Source: JADGOV01 sp963814355
GTDB taxonomy: Bacteria; Actinomycetota; Actinomycetes; JADGOV01
NCBI GenBank assembly: GCA_963814355.1
Contig: CAWFCZ010000022.1
Location: 1-64,000 of the forward strand
DNA: 64,000 nucleotides
Reading direction: 5' to 3'
Part shown: positions 51,788-61,025 of the stretch, one piece after another
How the letters are laid out: every line of letters starts with the position of its first letter
How positions within the stretch are numbered: the first letter of the stretch is position 1
Position numbers and translations under genes: made by a program
The notes under the pieces: generated by a model
What the model was told of the DNA's origin: nothing
Seen by the model: the letters and a program-made list of their open reading frames with translations, nothing else
Databases searched by the model: none

Positions 51788-52399
51788 ATGTCAGTCCTTG
51801 CCGTCGGTGCTCACCCCGACGACATTGAGATCGGCTGTGGCGGCACACTGTTGCGGCTGGTCCAGGCAGGACAGGTGAGTCGCCTAACTTGGTGCGTGAT
51901 GTCCGGGTCCGGCGTCCGGCGCCAGGAGGCGAAGGCCGGCGCCGCCCGGATACTCCAGCATGTGGCAGAGAATCGGATCGTCCAGCTCACCTTTCCCGAC
52001 GGCTATCTTCCAGGTTGCGCTGCAGATGTTAAGCAAGCCTTCGAGGGACTCAAGTCGGCTGAGCCCGACCTCGTTCTCGTCCCCCGCCGGGCGGATGCCC
52101 ATCAGGACCACCGTCTGCTGGGAGAATTGGCCTGGCAGACTTTTCGTCAACACTTGATATGGGAATACGAGATCCCGAAATACGAGGGTGACCTCGGCAG
52201 TCCGAACCTCTTCGTCGAGTTGACCCCTGAATTGGTCACGGCCAAGGTTGGTCTGATCCTCGAGACGTTCCGCTCCCAACGCGATCGCATGTGGTTCGAC
52301 GAGGATCTCTTCCGCGGGTTGTGTCGACTGCGCGGCCTGGAGTCAGGCGCGGAGACACGCGCTGCCGAAGCTTTCACGGTGGCAAAGATCCGTGTATGA
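51788..52399 (+). CDS. PIG-L family deacetylase
   Basis: A 203-residue LmbE/PIG-L protein. Zinc and catalytic residues are in VGAHPDDIEIGCGGTLLRLV and DAHQDHRLLGELAW. It is small but complete. ATG 51788 is 29 bp beyond the nucleotidyltransferase gene, so the two are probably co-transcribed. It is unrelated in detail to the other PIG-L (30764-31516), suggesting a second N-acyl sugar target. The function is inferred. Confidence 0.85.
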   Translation: MSVLAVGAHPDDIEIGCGGTLLRLVQAGQVSRLTWCVMSGSGVRRQEAKAGAARILQHVAENRIVQLTFPDGYLPGCAADVKQAFEGLKSAEPDLVLVPRRADAHQDHRLLGELAWQTFRQHLIWEYEIPKYEGDLGSPNLFVELTPELVTAKVGLILETFRSQRDRMWFDEDLFRGLCRLRGLESGAETRAAEAFTVAKIRV

Positions 52400-52418
52400 G
52401 TAGGCGGCCTCAGGCGCC

Positions 52419-53375
52419 TCAGGTGCCCGCTAAGCGGGCAACAACTGGTGCCACCGCCTCAAGGTCACTTCCCAGAGACCAGTAACTGAAGCCGTACTCC
52501 TCTCGGTGCTGCTGAAGCCTTTCCACGCAGGCGCCCACATCACCTACGAGGACGGCGGGTGAGTCGGCAAGTCCGGGCTCAGCTTCGATCAGTGCCGAGA
52601 AAGTGGACCTGCGGCCGGGCGGTGTACGCTGGTCCCCGTTGCCCACGGAGACGTGATAAGCGCTGAACTGAAGCTCGATGTCGTCCGCCCGCCCAGCCTC
52701 TGCCGCCGCCTGCTCCACCAAGCGCACCTTGGCCCGCAATGTGTCCGAAGAGAGGCCCGCAACGGTCCCCGGCCGTATCTCCCCACCTGGCAAGGGGAGG
52801 TGAACGCCCACAATATCCGCTAGCCGCGCCGCGAGTCGCAGCATTCGAGGCCCACCCCCACCCACGAGCAAGGGCGGATGCGGCCGCTGCACCGGAACCG
52901 GCGCGCCGGGAAAATCCTGGAGCGTGTAATGCCGGCCCGCGAAGGAAGTCGTCTCGCTGGCAAAAAGCTTGCGGACAATGTTGAGCGATTCCTCGAGCCG
53001 GTCGATGCGAACCGATGGCTCGTCAAAGCTCAGTCCCAGGCAACGATAATCCTCGGCCAACCACCCGGCGCCGACCCCCAGCTCAAGCCGTCCCCCTGAG
53101 AGGACGTCAATAGTTGCTGCCGAACGGTGGAGCAGGGCAGGATGACGGTAGTCGTTACCTAGAACAAGCGTCAGTAGACGAAGCCTGGACGTCGTCATCG
53201 CTGCTGCCGCCAGAGTCGTGAGCGGGTCCATCGACCATCCCCGAACGAAGTGGTCCGAGATCGACAGAGTGCCGAAGCCCATATCCTCAACTCGTCGGAG
53301 GGCCGTCCGCCACGCAGTCATCCCGAGAGTCAAAGGTGGCATTGGGGCGATGAAGCGGAAAGGATGCGTCCTCAA
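52419..53375 (-). CDS. LLM-class flavin/F420-dependent oxidoreductase
   Basis: A 318-residue luciferase-like monooxygenase fold protein. Blocks include MGFGTLSISDHFV, LGNDYRHPALLHRSAATIDV, LSGGRLELGVGAGWLAEDYR, VQRPHPPLLVGGGGPRMLRL and FSYWSLGSDLEAVAPV, the pattern of F420/FMN LLM oxidoreductases. The TTG at 53375 overlaps the stop of the upstream methyltransferase (TTGA). Together these may modify the same sugar or lipid intermediate. The substrate is unknown. A later ATG (MPPLTLGM) is possible. Confidence 0.85.
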   Translation of the reverse strand: MRTHPFRFIAPMPPLTLGMTAWRTALRRVEDMGFGTLSISDHFVRGWSMDPLTTLAAAAMTTSRLRLLTLVLGNDYRHPALLHRSAATIDVLSGGRLELGVGAGWLAEDYRCLGLSFDEPSVRIDRLEESLNIVRKLFASETTSFAGRHYTLQDFPGAPVPVQRPHPPLLVGGGGPRMLRLAARLADIVGVHLPLPGGEIRPGTVAGLSSDTLRAKVRLVEQAAAEAGRADDIELQFSAYHVSVGNGDQRTPPGRRSTFSALIEAEPGLADSPAVLVGDVGACVERLQQHREEYGFSYWSLGSDLEAVAPVVARLAGT

Positions 53376-54598
53376 CGGGCTACCCTCAGGCTGGGAAGTG
53401 GGGCGACGAGCACAGTACCCGCAGCGATGATGTCGGCGAGTTCGTCGGCAATCTCTCGCAAGAGTGGCCAGACGAGTAGGAGCACGGCGTCTGGGCGGCG
53501 GGAGCGCAGCACGGCGGGATCCAAGACTGGTACGCGACAGCCAGGCAGAACGTTACCCTGCTTCGCGATGGACCGGTCCACCGTGAAAGGCAGGTCTGCA
53601 GAGTCCAACCCGCAGAAGTTGAGCAGCGTCACTCCTCTCGAGGGGGCGCCGTACCCGGCTACGGACAGCCCTCGCCGCTGCGCCGAAGCGAAAAATGTGA
53701 TGATATCCTGACGGGCGCGTCCGGCCGAGGCGGCAAGCGTAAGTCCGGCCGGACGCATGAGGCCGGCGGACCGCTCCCGGTCGAGGATTCGGCGAACTTC
53801 GGTCGGCTCAGGTTCCCCGGACACCGACCGCGACGCGACTAACCTCACCGACCCCCCATAGGCCTCGTTCTCCTGCGCCTCGAGCAGCCGGAACCCTCGA
53901 GACGCGAGCAGGTGCTTCACGGCAGTCAAGGAGAGGTAGGTGTTGTGCGCGTGCGTGATAACGTCGAACTGGGTGTCCACGACCAGGCCCAGCGCGGAGT
54001 GGAATTCCACGGCCAGCCTCCCACCCTGGCGTAGCACTCCTACCGCTGTATCGAGGAGGCGGGACAGGTCCCCCGCGTGGGACAGCGCGTGGTTGGCCAG
54101 GACCATATCCGCGCGCCCGGACAATCCATACTTGAAACCCTCTTCCAGCGAACCTTGGATCGCGTCGACGCCGCGACGGCGGGCAGCCGACAGGAGCTCG
54201 ACATCGGCTTCGAGGCCAAGGACGTCGAGACCGGACTTCTGCAGCTCGGCGAGAAGGAGGCCGTCGCCGCACGAGATGTCGATTACCATGTCGCGCCTCG
54301 ACAGATGCTTCGCCTGCAGCGATTCGGCCCACTCCCGCTGATGCCGCTGCATCGTCGAGGAGTGGGCCGTCCCGTGCCCGTGCCGTCCGGCGAGCACTCC
54401 GGGGTCGAGGCCACTCGGGGCCAGTTGAAGCAAGGTGCAGGAGGTGCAACCCATGAGCCGCAGCGGGTGGACCTCAGGTATAGGATCGGTGGCCGCTAGG
54501 ATGAGATCGGCAGGGGGCTGACGGCCAAGGTCAAGGACAACAACGAGATCAGTCGCTCCACATCCGCGGCAACGAAGCTCGCCCCGGCAAGTGTCCAT
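53372..54598 (-). CDS. Divergent sugar C-methyltransferase homologue
   Basis: 408 residues from ATG 54598, with the three-part architecture of the 48181 methyltransferase. Zinc Cys are at 10, 13, 51 and 54. The SAM motif is VIDISCGDGLLL (105-116). A C-terminal domain contains SVAGYGAPSRGVTLLNFCGL. The catalytic tetrad segment YHEH is replaced by THAH (215-218), so the Tyr and Glu positions are missing while the last His is kept. It may have changed chemistry or substrate. It is coupled to the LLM gene and is divergent to the RfbG-like gene. Confidence 0.78.
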   Translation of the reverse strand: MDTCRGELRCRGCGATDLVVVLDLGRQPPADLILAATDPIPEVHPLRLMGCTSCTLLQLAPSGLDPGVLAGRHGHGTAHSSTMQRHQREWAESLQAKHLSRRDMVIDISCGDGLLLAELQKSGLDVLGLEADVELLSAARRRGVDAIQGSLEEGFKYGLSGRADMVLANHALSHAGDLSRLLDTAVGVLRQGGRLAVEFHSALGLVVDTQFDVITHAHNTYLSLTAVKHLLASRGFRLLEAQENEAYGGSVRLVASRSVSGEPEPTEVRRILDRERSAGLMRPAGLTLAASAGRARQDIITFFASAQRRGLSVAGYGAPSRGVTLLNFCGLDSADLPFTVDRSIAKQGNVLPGCRVPVLDPAVLRSRRPDAVLLLVWPLLREIADELADIIAAGTVLVAPLPSLRVAR

Positions 54599-54644
54599 GT
54601 CGTCCCGTCTAGTACGGCAACTGTTGCGGAGCCCTGGTTCTATC

Positions 54645-55760
54645 ATGCCCGTCGTGCAAGCTGGCCGGACGAGGCGGCTCGACGGTGTGCCGCTGTCTGA
54701 AGTGGCAGGGCGTCGAATCCTCGTGACGGGCCACACGGGCCTCAAAGGGGCGTGGCTTGTCCTCCTCCTCCACGAGCTGGGCGCCGAAATCGACGGATTG
54801 GCGCTGCCCAGCCCGACCCAGCCCAGCCTCTTCGAGCTGGCATCGTGCGAAAGGCTGCTGCGGCGCCATGTCGTGGGCGACGTGCGTGACCCAGACGTAG
54901 TAGTCCAGACCCTTAGTGACGCCGATCCCGAAATCGTTCTGCACCTGGCGGCCCTCACCACTGTGCGTGAGGGCTATGCCCGGCCGGTCGACACATTCCA
55001 GACGAATGTGCTGGGGACCGTGAATGTCCTCGAAGCTGTCCGTCAACGGGGCCGCCGCTGCGTCGTGGTGGTCGTATCGAGTGATAAGTGCTATGAGAAC
55101 GACGAAACCGGTCGTCCGCTGCGGGAGGCTGATCCCATGGGTGGTGCCGACCCATACAGTGCCAGCAAGGGTGCGGCCGAGATTGCTGTCGGCGCCTACC
55201 GGCGCTCCTTTTTCCCCCCCGAGCACCTCGCGCACCACGGCGTGCGGCTGGCATCGGCGCGCGCCGGCAATGTCCTGGGCGGCGGCGACTGGACGCCGGA
55301 CGCTCTGGTGCCGGCCCTCATGTCGGCCATTACCGACGACCGCCCCGCGGAACTCCGATATCCTCATGCCGTCCGACCCTGGCAGCACCTTCTGGAGCCT
55401 CTTTCCGGCTACGTTCAGCTCGCACTCACGCTGTTGCCGGACAACGCCGGGAGCCTCTGCCGGGGATGGAATTTCGGACCTGAAGGACGTCCGGTCAACG
55501 TCGGAGCCCTCGCCGATATGTTCATTGCTCATGCTCGCCGGGGAAGTAGGGTCGACGGCAGCGCCGAGCCCGTGGCGCCGGAAGCCGGGCTCTTGCAACT
55601 TGCGACAGACGATGCCCGCGAACTCTTGGGCTGGCGGCCGCGCTGGGATCTTGATGAAGCGGTCCGGCGGACGGTTGACTGGCACAGGAGGGCCGGAGCG
55701 GATTGGCGGCATGCCCGTGAGGCGTGCCGGTATGACATCTTGAGCTATCTCGGCGAGTGA
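54645..55760 (+). CDS. CDP-glucose 4,6-dehydratase-like (RfbG)
   Basis: A 371-residue extended short-chain dehydrogenase from ATG 54645. NAD-binding is TGHTGLKGAWL (28-38). SSDKCYENDETG and the active-site YSASK (Tyr 171, Lys 175) follow. ARAGNVLGGGDWTPDALVPA and VRPWQHLLEPLSGYVQLA are typical of CDP-glucose 4,6-dehydratases, which make CDP-4-keto-6-deoxyglucose. The start is not certain; the first good ATG was chosen. The intergenic space to the divergent methyltransferase is only 46 bp. Its partner is likely the RfbF-like gene at 50934. Confidence 0.87.
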   Translation: MPVVQAGRTRRLDGVPLSEVAGRRILVTGHTGLKGAWLVLLLHELGAEIDGLALPSPTQPSLFELASCERLLRRHVVGDVRDPDVVVQTLSDADPEIVLHLAALTTVREGYARPVDTFQTNVLGTVNVLEAVRQRGRRCVVVVVSSDKCYENDETGRPLREADPMGGADPYSASKGAAEIAVGAYRRSFFPPEHLAHHGVRLASARAGNVLGGGDWTPDALVPALMSAITDDRPAELRYPHAVRPWQHLLEPLSGYVQLALTLLPDNAGSLCRGWNFGPEGRPVNVGALADMFIAHARRGSRVDGSAEPVAPEAGLLQLATDDARELLGWRPRWDLDEAVRRTVDWHRRAGADWRHAREACRYDILSYLGE

Positions 55761-55761
55761 C

Positions 55762-56745
55762 CTACCTCACACGCCGCCGTAGCCGTTGCGCGCCCCGACG
55801 GATATTCCGGGCGGCGTCAAGGAGCGGCTCCCGCGCTGCTGGGGGAAGATAGCTCAGTCCCGTGAGGGCTGCGACGGCTACGGGCCTTTCAGCAACCGCT
55901 GTGCGACAGGCCCGACGGGCGGCCGCAGCGTTTCCAGCGTGCAGCAGCGAAATGCCGACACTGAGGCGGTAGGGTGCACCGCGACGGCGCAGCGCCGGAT
56001 GTACAGAGGCGAGCCGCGGATCAGCCAGGAACCGCTCGTAGCAGAAGACTATGTTGCCATTGAAGTGGGTTGTCTCGGTGGTAGAAGCAGCGTGCTCCCG
56101 ATATCGCGTCAGTCGTTCTGGGATGTAGTAGGCGCCCTTACCCGTACGGGCGGCAAGGTAACTGAACCAGAGATCGTACGGCGGACCCACCTCGTCCGGC
56201 ACATCATCGAAGTCGATGTCTGACTTGCGGAACACAGCGGCCACGACGAAGGAAACGGCCTGGTCGACGAGGGCGAGATCGGCGAAGGGTTTGTGCACCC
56301 CGGCGGCGAGGTCGTGCCGCCCCCAGTCTCGACTGGCTCGATCGCTAGCCACAGTGGAGACAACTCCGTCTGGCGTCGTGACCCAGTGATCGCAGAAGGA
56401 GAGGACGAGTGACGCGTCCTGGACGAGTGGCCGGACAAGTTTCTCCAAGAACGTCGGCTCCCAGGCATCGTCGTCGTGCAAAGTGCCAATGTACTCGCCG
56501 CGCGCAGCCCGGTACATGGCCACGGCGTTCTGAAGTGATGTGGTCATCGAGTCGTTGCGGCGATAGCGCAGGCGCGGATCTCCGAACGAAGAGACAAGCC
56601 GGGCGATGTCCTCCGAGCCTTCACTGTCCGAGACGAGGATCTCGGTGTTGCGGTACGTCTGGGCCAGCGCACTGGTTATCGCCTGCACGAGCAAGTCAGG
56701 ACGTCGGTAGGTCGGGATAGCGATGGTCACGAGTGACTCCTGCAT
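55762..56745 (-). CDS. GT2-family glycosyltransferase
   Basis: A 327-residue GT-A transferase. LVTIAIPTYRRPDLLVQAIT is the nucleotide-binding opening. YIGTLHDDDAWEPTFLEKLV contains the DxD-type metal site. A C-terminal Arg/Ala-rich tail follows YREHAASTTE. There is no membrane helix. It converges on the RfbG-like gene with a 1-bp gap. A role in adding a sugar to the repeat unit is likely, donor unknown. Confidence 0.87.
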   Translation of the reverse strand: MQESLVTIAIPTYRRPDLLVQAITSALAQTYRNTEILVSDSEGSEDIARLVSSFGDPRLRYRRNDSMTTSLQNAVAMYRAARGEYIGTLHDDDAWEPTFLEKLVRPLVQDASLVLSFCDHWVTTPDGVVSTVASDRASRDWGRHDLAAGVHKPFADLALVDQAVSFVVAAVFRKSDIDFDDVPDEVGPPYDLWFSYLAARTGKGAYYIPERLTRYREHAASTTETTHFNGNIVFCYERFLADPRLASVHPALRRRGAPYRLSVGISLLHAGNAAAARRACRTAVAERPVAVAALTGLSYLPPAAREPLLDAARNIRRGAQRLRRRVR

Positions 56746-56947
56746 CCGTCCCCTCCGTGCAACGTATGGAGGCGCTCTGGCCTCGCTGCTCTGCGCTCAG
56801 TCGAACCGTGACAACCCGATCATGGCCGGTGAACAAACCGTCGCCCAGCGTGATGGCGACACGGATTCTCGTCTGTGAGGCCGCGCCAATAGTAGCCTTT
56901 CGATGGCATCTGGTGCTCGGTTGCCTTGGCGCGCTCAGGAGGCGACG

Positions 56948-57958
56948 ATGAAGAGGGGGATTCGCATGCGGGACACACGGAGACCGCCGCTCGTCCGTGG
57001 GGTTGAGGTCGAAGTGCGATCCGCGCCCGAGATCCTGGCGACTTTGGACGCCCGGGGGGAGATCGACGGCTTGCCGTTCATGCCAGAGATGTTGCGGTTC
57101 GCCGGACAGCGGCTCACCGTGTCGGCGCGGGCGGATACCACCTGCTGGAACAACGATCTGCGGTCCATGACCGACACCGTCCACCTCGCCGAAACACGCT
57201 GCGACGGCTCCAGCCATGGCGGATGCCAGGCGGGCTGCCTGCTGTTCTGGCGGGAGGAGTGGCTGAGACTCCCGGACACAACCGATGCCAGCACGGCACC
57301 GGCCACGGTGGATCGCCCCGGGCAGAGCGTCACTGCGGAAGACCTTGAGCAGCAGGCTGCTCCGCGCCATGAGTCTGACGGCGATTACTACAACTGCCAG
57401 GCCACGGCGCTCCGTCACGCGAGCCGCCCGTTGAAATGGTGGAACCCCGCTCATTTCGTCCGTGACGTCCGCAACGAGAACGCCCGGGCAGGGCAAGTCT
57501 TACGTTACCTCGCACCCCACTTTTTCAACAAGACGCAGACGTGGAGTAAGACGCACCTTCCTGTCAAGTTGCAGATTCGGCGCGGCGCCTGGTTCCCCTT
57601 CGTGGGTGGAAAGCGGACCGTCACACCTCGCGAGGAACTCCATCTTGAGCCCGGTGAAAAGGTACGGATCAAGGAGCGGAGCGCAATCTCGCAGACGCTT
57701 TCACCCTCCGGGCACAACCGCGGACTCTCGTTCGACGTCGAGATGCTCGAGTACTGTGGTCAGACCACGTCCGTCCGGGCCCGCGTCCAGAGGAACATCG
57801 ATGAGGCCAGTGGCCGGATGCTGCACATGAAGAGTGACTGTCTCGTGTTGGATGGTGTGACCTGTAAGGCGAAGTACCATGGCTTCTGCAGCCGGCAGAC
57901 ATTCCCCTATTGGCGGGAGATCTGGCTGGAACGAGCGGAGACGGCGCAGGCACAGTAA
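56948..57958 (+). CDS. Unrecognised protein with a repeated C/H/WRExWL domain
   Basis: 336 residues from ATG 56948 with AGGAGG five bases upstream. Two related domains are visible: residues 45-106 and 262-327. Shared features are an MLxxxGQ start, then a Cys, an HG, a second Cys and a WRExWL ending (HGGCQAGCLLFWREEWL at 90-106; HGFCSRQTFPYWREIWL at 311-327). Conserved Cys85/His90/Cys93 and Cys306/His311/Cys314 could bind metal, with Cys97 extra in the first. There is no signal peptide. The linker has a conserved-looking WNPAHFVRDVRN. I do not recognise the family. Confidence 0.75.
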   Translation: MKRGIRMRDTRRPPLVRGVEVEVRSAPEILATLDARGEIDGLPFMPEMLRFAGQRLTVSARADTTCWNNDLRSMTDTVHLAETRCDGSSHGGCQAGCLLFWREEWLRLPDTTDASTAPATVDRPGQSVTAEDLEQQAAPRHESDGDYYNCQATALRHASRPLKWWNPAHFVRDVRNENARAGQVLRYLAPHFFNKTQTWSKTHLPVKLQIRRGAWFPFVGGKRTVTPREELHLEPGEKVRIKERSAISQTLSPSGHNRGLSFDVEMLEYCGQTTSVRARVQRNIDEASGRMLHMKSDCLVLDGVTCKAKYHGFCSRQTFPYWREIWLERAETAQAQ

Positions 57959-57979
57959 GGCAATCCGCTTCGATGGTCG

Positions 57980-60001
57980 CTAGGATTGACGGCCGCTATT
58001 TCGCGCTACGACGAAGAGGATTACTTTGGCCCGGGCATCTTCCTCCTGAAACAGCAGGGTTTGGCCTGTGCTCAGAGTGGTTGCATTGAGGCCGTCCATG
58101 ATGTCGACCCAGCCGGCATAATTCCCGACGTCGGCACCCGGGAGCCACGACGAGAGTAAGGCCCCCGTCGACTGGTCGTATGCATAGGTTCGAGGAGCCG
58201 CCTCTCCGAATTGCCGGTTGAGTGCCACCGCATACAGCCGTCCATCCGCCGCCAGGTCCATAGATATCAGCCCGACGAAACCCGACTCGACGGAGTGGCT
58301 CGCGTCGTAGGGCAGGATCCGGACCCATCGCGCGGTTCGGTTCCCAGCAGACCAGTTGTCGTAACGGGCGAGGGTGGTTCCCATCACCTTGTCGGCGTCC
58401 GACCAGAATGGGCGACTGGCGGTGAATCCGGCGACATACATGACATCGGCCCGCGCATCATAACGCAGCCGCTCGGTCCGGTTGAACGGGGCGGGCATCG
58501 CCACACGCCGTTCGCTTCCCCACGTCGGGACACCGTCGGAACCTAGGCCGGCGTAGGGGTGCTCATAGATGCCGTACTGGCGAGCGCCTACCCACAAGTT
58601 GCCCGCAGTGTCCAGATTGCTGGGCGCGCCGGTGTCTATGGTCTTGACGTAGGTCCACTGCTCACCGTTCCCGGGTGCATAGATGTACAGGCGGTCTGAG
58701 TACATGTTCGTTATTGCCATGTATCGCCGGCCACTCAAGTTGACGAGCCGGGGCGCGATCGGTCCCTCATGGCTCATCGTCAGCCGAGGATCGGACGCCG
58801 CAGTGAACCGGTTGGTGGTTACTCCGATCCAGGTCCACTGCTGTCCGTCAGGTCTGCTGAGATCCACGCTAAAGTGCTCCGCGGCCGTGTAGACGTCAAC
58901 CGTGGTGCCATGCAAGGAATCGGGATCGGCGACGGCGTTATCCACGAACTCGAGTCCGAGAAGCTGCCATAGGCGCGTCCGATCGGGCCTGTACACGTCG
59001 ATGTTGGTACCCGTCCCCGCGTCCTCGCTAAATACACTGTCCTGTATCACGTAGAGATCGCGGGCGGTATCCATGCCGACTCCGACGATCCCGGCGAAGC
59101 GCTTCGGGCCAACTCGACCAGGGCGATCGCCTGCCCAGATTCCGCCGGCGACGCCGACGGTCTCCAGGAGGCGGGGGGTCGCAGAAACGTCCCAGATCGT
59201 CACCTGTTGGCTGCGCCGGGCGTCGCTGCCTGCGATCAAGTGCCCGTTGGAAACGTCGATCCCGAGGGCGGTCACCGAGGCAAGCGTGCTGAGACTGAAC
59301 GGAATCCTGGTACCCATGGGTGTGTACGCCCGCGGCACGCCGTTCTCGGTTATCCAGAGCCGACCCTGGTGGTCCATGGTTATCCGCAGGGGTGATGGGA
59401 CTCCGAAGCTGCGCAAGAAGGCCATCGTGGAGGTGCGGTACACCTCCACGACGCTGGCGCCCTGTACTGTCACGTAGAGATAGCCTCCAGCGCTTACCAT
59501 GCCGGTCGGAGTCCCGCCACTGTGCGTTGTACGGAGGTCCCCGTACCCACCGCCGCCCGGGAAGGGCGCATGGACGTAAGTCGTGGCGTCGTAACGCGCA
59601 ACCCCGTTGCGGGTCCCGAAATAGATGTACTGGTCATCGCCCGTGATAGCGGGCCCGCCCAGGTAGTCGTGCGCGTCCAGAAGCGAACCTACCAACCGCC
59701 CGTTCTTATATACACCTCCTTCGACCGAGTCCTCGTCCCAGACTGTGTCGCACACGACCCGGCCATCCGGGGAAACCCATGCGCCATAGCAGTTCTTCTG
59801 CACGTAGTCCGCGCCGCTGCCCGTCGCTTCACCGCCTCGGCTATTACCCACCCACGACGTTGCGACCGATGCCAGCGCGGCGTCTGGGCGTACCGGCGCC
59901 ACCACGGGGTGTGCCCGGACCGGCGCCAATTCAGCATGTGCGCGGACCGGTGCGGTTAGGCATATGACGACCAGTGTTGAGGAGAGCAGAAGTCGACGCA
60001 T
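57980..60001 (-). CDS. Secreted beta-propeller protein
   Basis: A 673-residue exported protein. The N-terminus MRRLLLSSTLVVICLTAPVR is a signal peptide with cleavage near AHA. Repeating beta-strand blocks (DGRVVCDTVWDEDS, GYLYVTVQGASVVEVYRT, DHQGRLWITENG, GNLWVGARQYGIYEHPY) suggest an NHL/six-bladed propeller. No enzymatic motif or anchor was seen. It may bind or modify the polysaccharide. An ISL3 remnant begins about 50 bp upstream of its ATG and may have displaced its promoter. Confidence 0.75.
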   Translation of the reverse strand: MRRLLLSSTLVVICLTAPVRAHAELAPVRAHPVVAPVRPDAALASVATSWVGNSRGGEATGSGADYVQKNCYGAWVSPDGRVVCDTVWDEDSVEGGVYKNGRLVGSLLDAHDYLGGPAITGDDQYIYFGTRNGVARYDATTYVHAPFPGGGGYGDLRTTHSGGTPTGMVSAGGYLYVTVQGASVVEVYRTSTMAFLRSFGVPSPLRITMDHQGRLWITENGVPRAYTPMGTRIPFSLSTLASVTALGIDVSNGHLIAGSDARRSQQVTIWDVSATPRLLETVGVAGGIWAGDRPGRVGPKRFAGIVGVGMDTARDLYVIQDSVFSEDAGTGTNIDVYRPDRTRLWQLLGLEFVDNAVADPDSLHGTTVDVYTAAEHFSVDLSRPDGQQWTWIGVTTNRFTAASDPRLTMSHEGPIAPRLVNLSGRRYMAITNMYSDRLYIYAPGNGEQWTYVKTIDTGAPSNLDTAGNLWVGARQYGIYEHPYAGLGSDGVPTWGSERRVAMPAPFNRTERLRYDARADVMYVAGFTASRPFWSDADKVMGTTLARYDNWSAGNRTARWVRILPYDASHSVESGFVGLISMDLAADGRLYAVALNRQFGEAAPRTYAYDQSTGALLSSWLPGADVGNYAGWVDIMDGLNATTLSTGQTLLFQEEDARAKVILFVVARNSGRQS

Positions 60002-60052
60002 GCCCTTTACTCGGCGGCGATCTCACGGAACTGAAGAGTCGAGCTTGGGATA

Positions 60053-60763
60053 GGGGCGCTTCCGGGTTTTGCGTGGGTTCGGTCTGGTCCTGACCCGCTG
60101 GTCAGCGGCAGGATCGGGTTGTGCGCGACACCGATTTGTACCGCCATCTGCTGGGACTGGTAGCTCCGTGGGAGGTGGATCGGGTCGAGCTATCGGTGGT
60201 TGATGGGCGCGTAGACGTGTGGGTGCGGCATCCCGACCGGACTCGCTTCGTCTGTCCGGACTGCGATACGCCGCTGCCGGTCTATGACCACTCGGCCGAG
60301 CGGGCGTGGCGACATCTGGACTCGTGTGCGTTCCTGACCTTCCTGCATGCCAGCGCGCCGCGGGTGCGTTGTGCCGAGCACGGGGTGCGCCAGGTGCGTC
60401 TGCCGTGGGCCGAACCGCACTCGCGGTTCACCGTGTTGTTCGAACGGTTGGCGATCGACGTGCTCGGCGCCTGCGACGTGGCCAGCGCCGCCGGGCTACT
60501 GAGCCTGAGCTGGGACGAGGCGTGGCACCTGATGGACCGTGCCGTCACCCGTGGGCTGGCCGCGAAAGCGCTGGCCGTGCCGGCCCATGTCGGCGTCGAT
60601 GAGAAGGCGGCCGGCAAGGGGCAGGACTTACATCACCGTGGTCAGCGACCTGGACGCCGGCACGGTGCAGTACATCGCCGACGAACGCCGACAGGCCAGC
60701 CTGGACGGCTACTTCGACCAGTTCACCGCCGAACAGCTGGAACAGATCCAGGCGGTGGCGATG
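60053..60763 (+). pseudogene. ISL3 transposase fragment, cut by IS3
   Basis: A possible left end GGGGCGCTTCCGG is at about 60053. From GTG 60121 the reading has FVCPDCDTPLPVYDHSAERA (zinc finger), VRCAEHGVRQVRLPWAEPHS and LAAKALAVPAHVGVDEKAAG, then shifts frame near 60625 to YITVVSDLDAGTVQYIADER. Both are the ISL3 order. It breaks off at 60763, where the IS3 fragment begins. About 215 residues remain. Confidence 0.78.
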
Positions 60764-61025
60764 TGAACCGTCCTGGATCTGGTGGAGGCTCTGATTCAGC
60801 AAGGAGACTGCTGGGATGCCTGCATCAAGGAAGTACGACGGGGAGACCCGCGCCCGAGCGGTGCGGATGTATCGGGACCGGCTCCGCGACCGTGGTGAGT
60901 CGATGGTGGCCGCCCGCCGTCAGGTCGGGGCGGTACTGGACATCAACCAGGCCACGCTGCGGAACTGGATCGAGCGGGAGGAGGTCGACAGTGGTGCTCG
61001 TGCGGGGGTGACGAGTGAGGAGTCA
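60764..61025 (+). pseudogene. IS3-family fragment with OrfA start
   Basis: The fragment begins with TGAACCGTCCTGG, an IS3-type end. An OrfA frame from 60816 has KYDGETRARAVRMYRDRLRD and VGAVLDINQATLRNWIEREE (helix-turn-helix of OrfA). It is cut by the ISAzo13-type copy at 61026. OrfB is missing. Confidence 0.75.
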
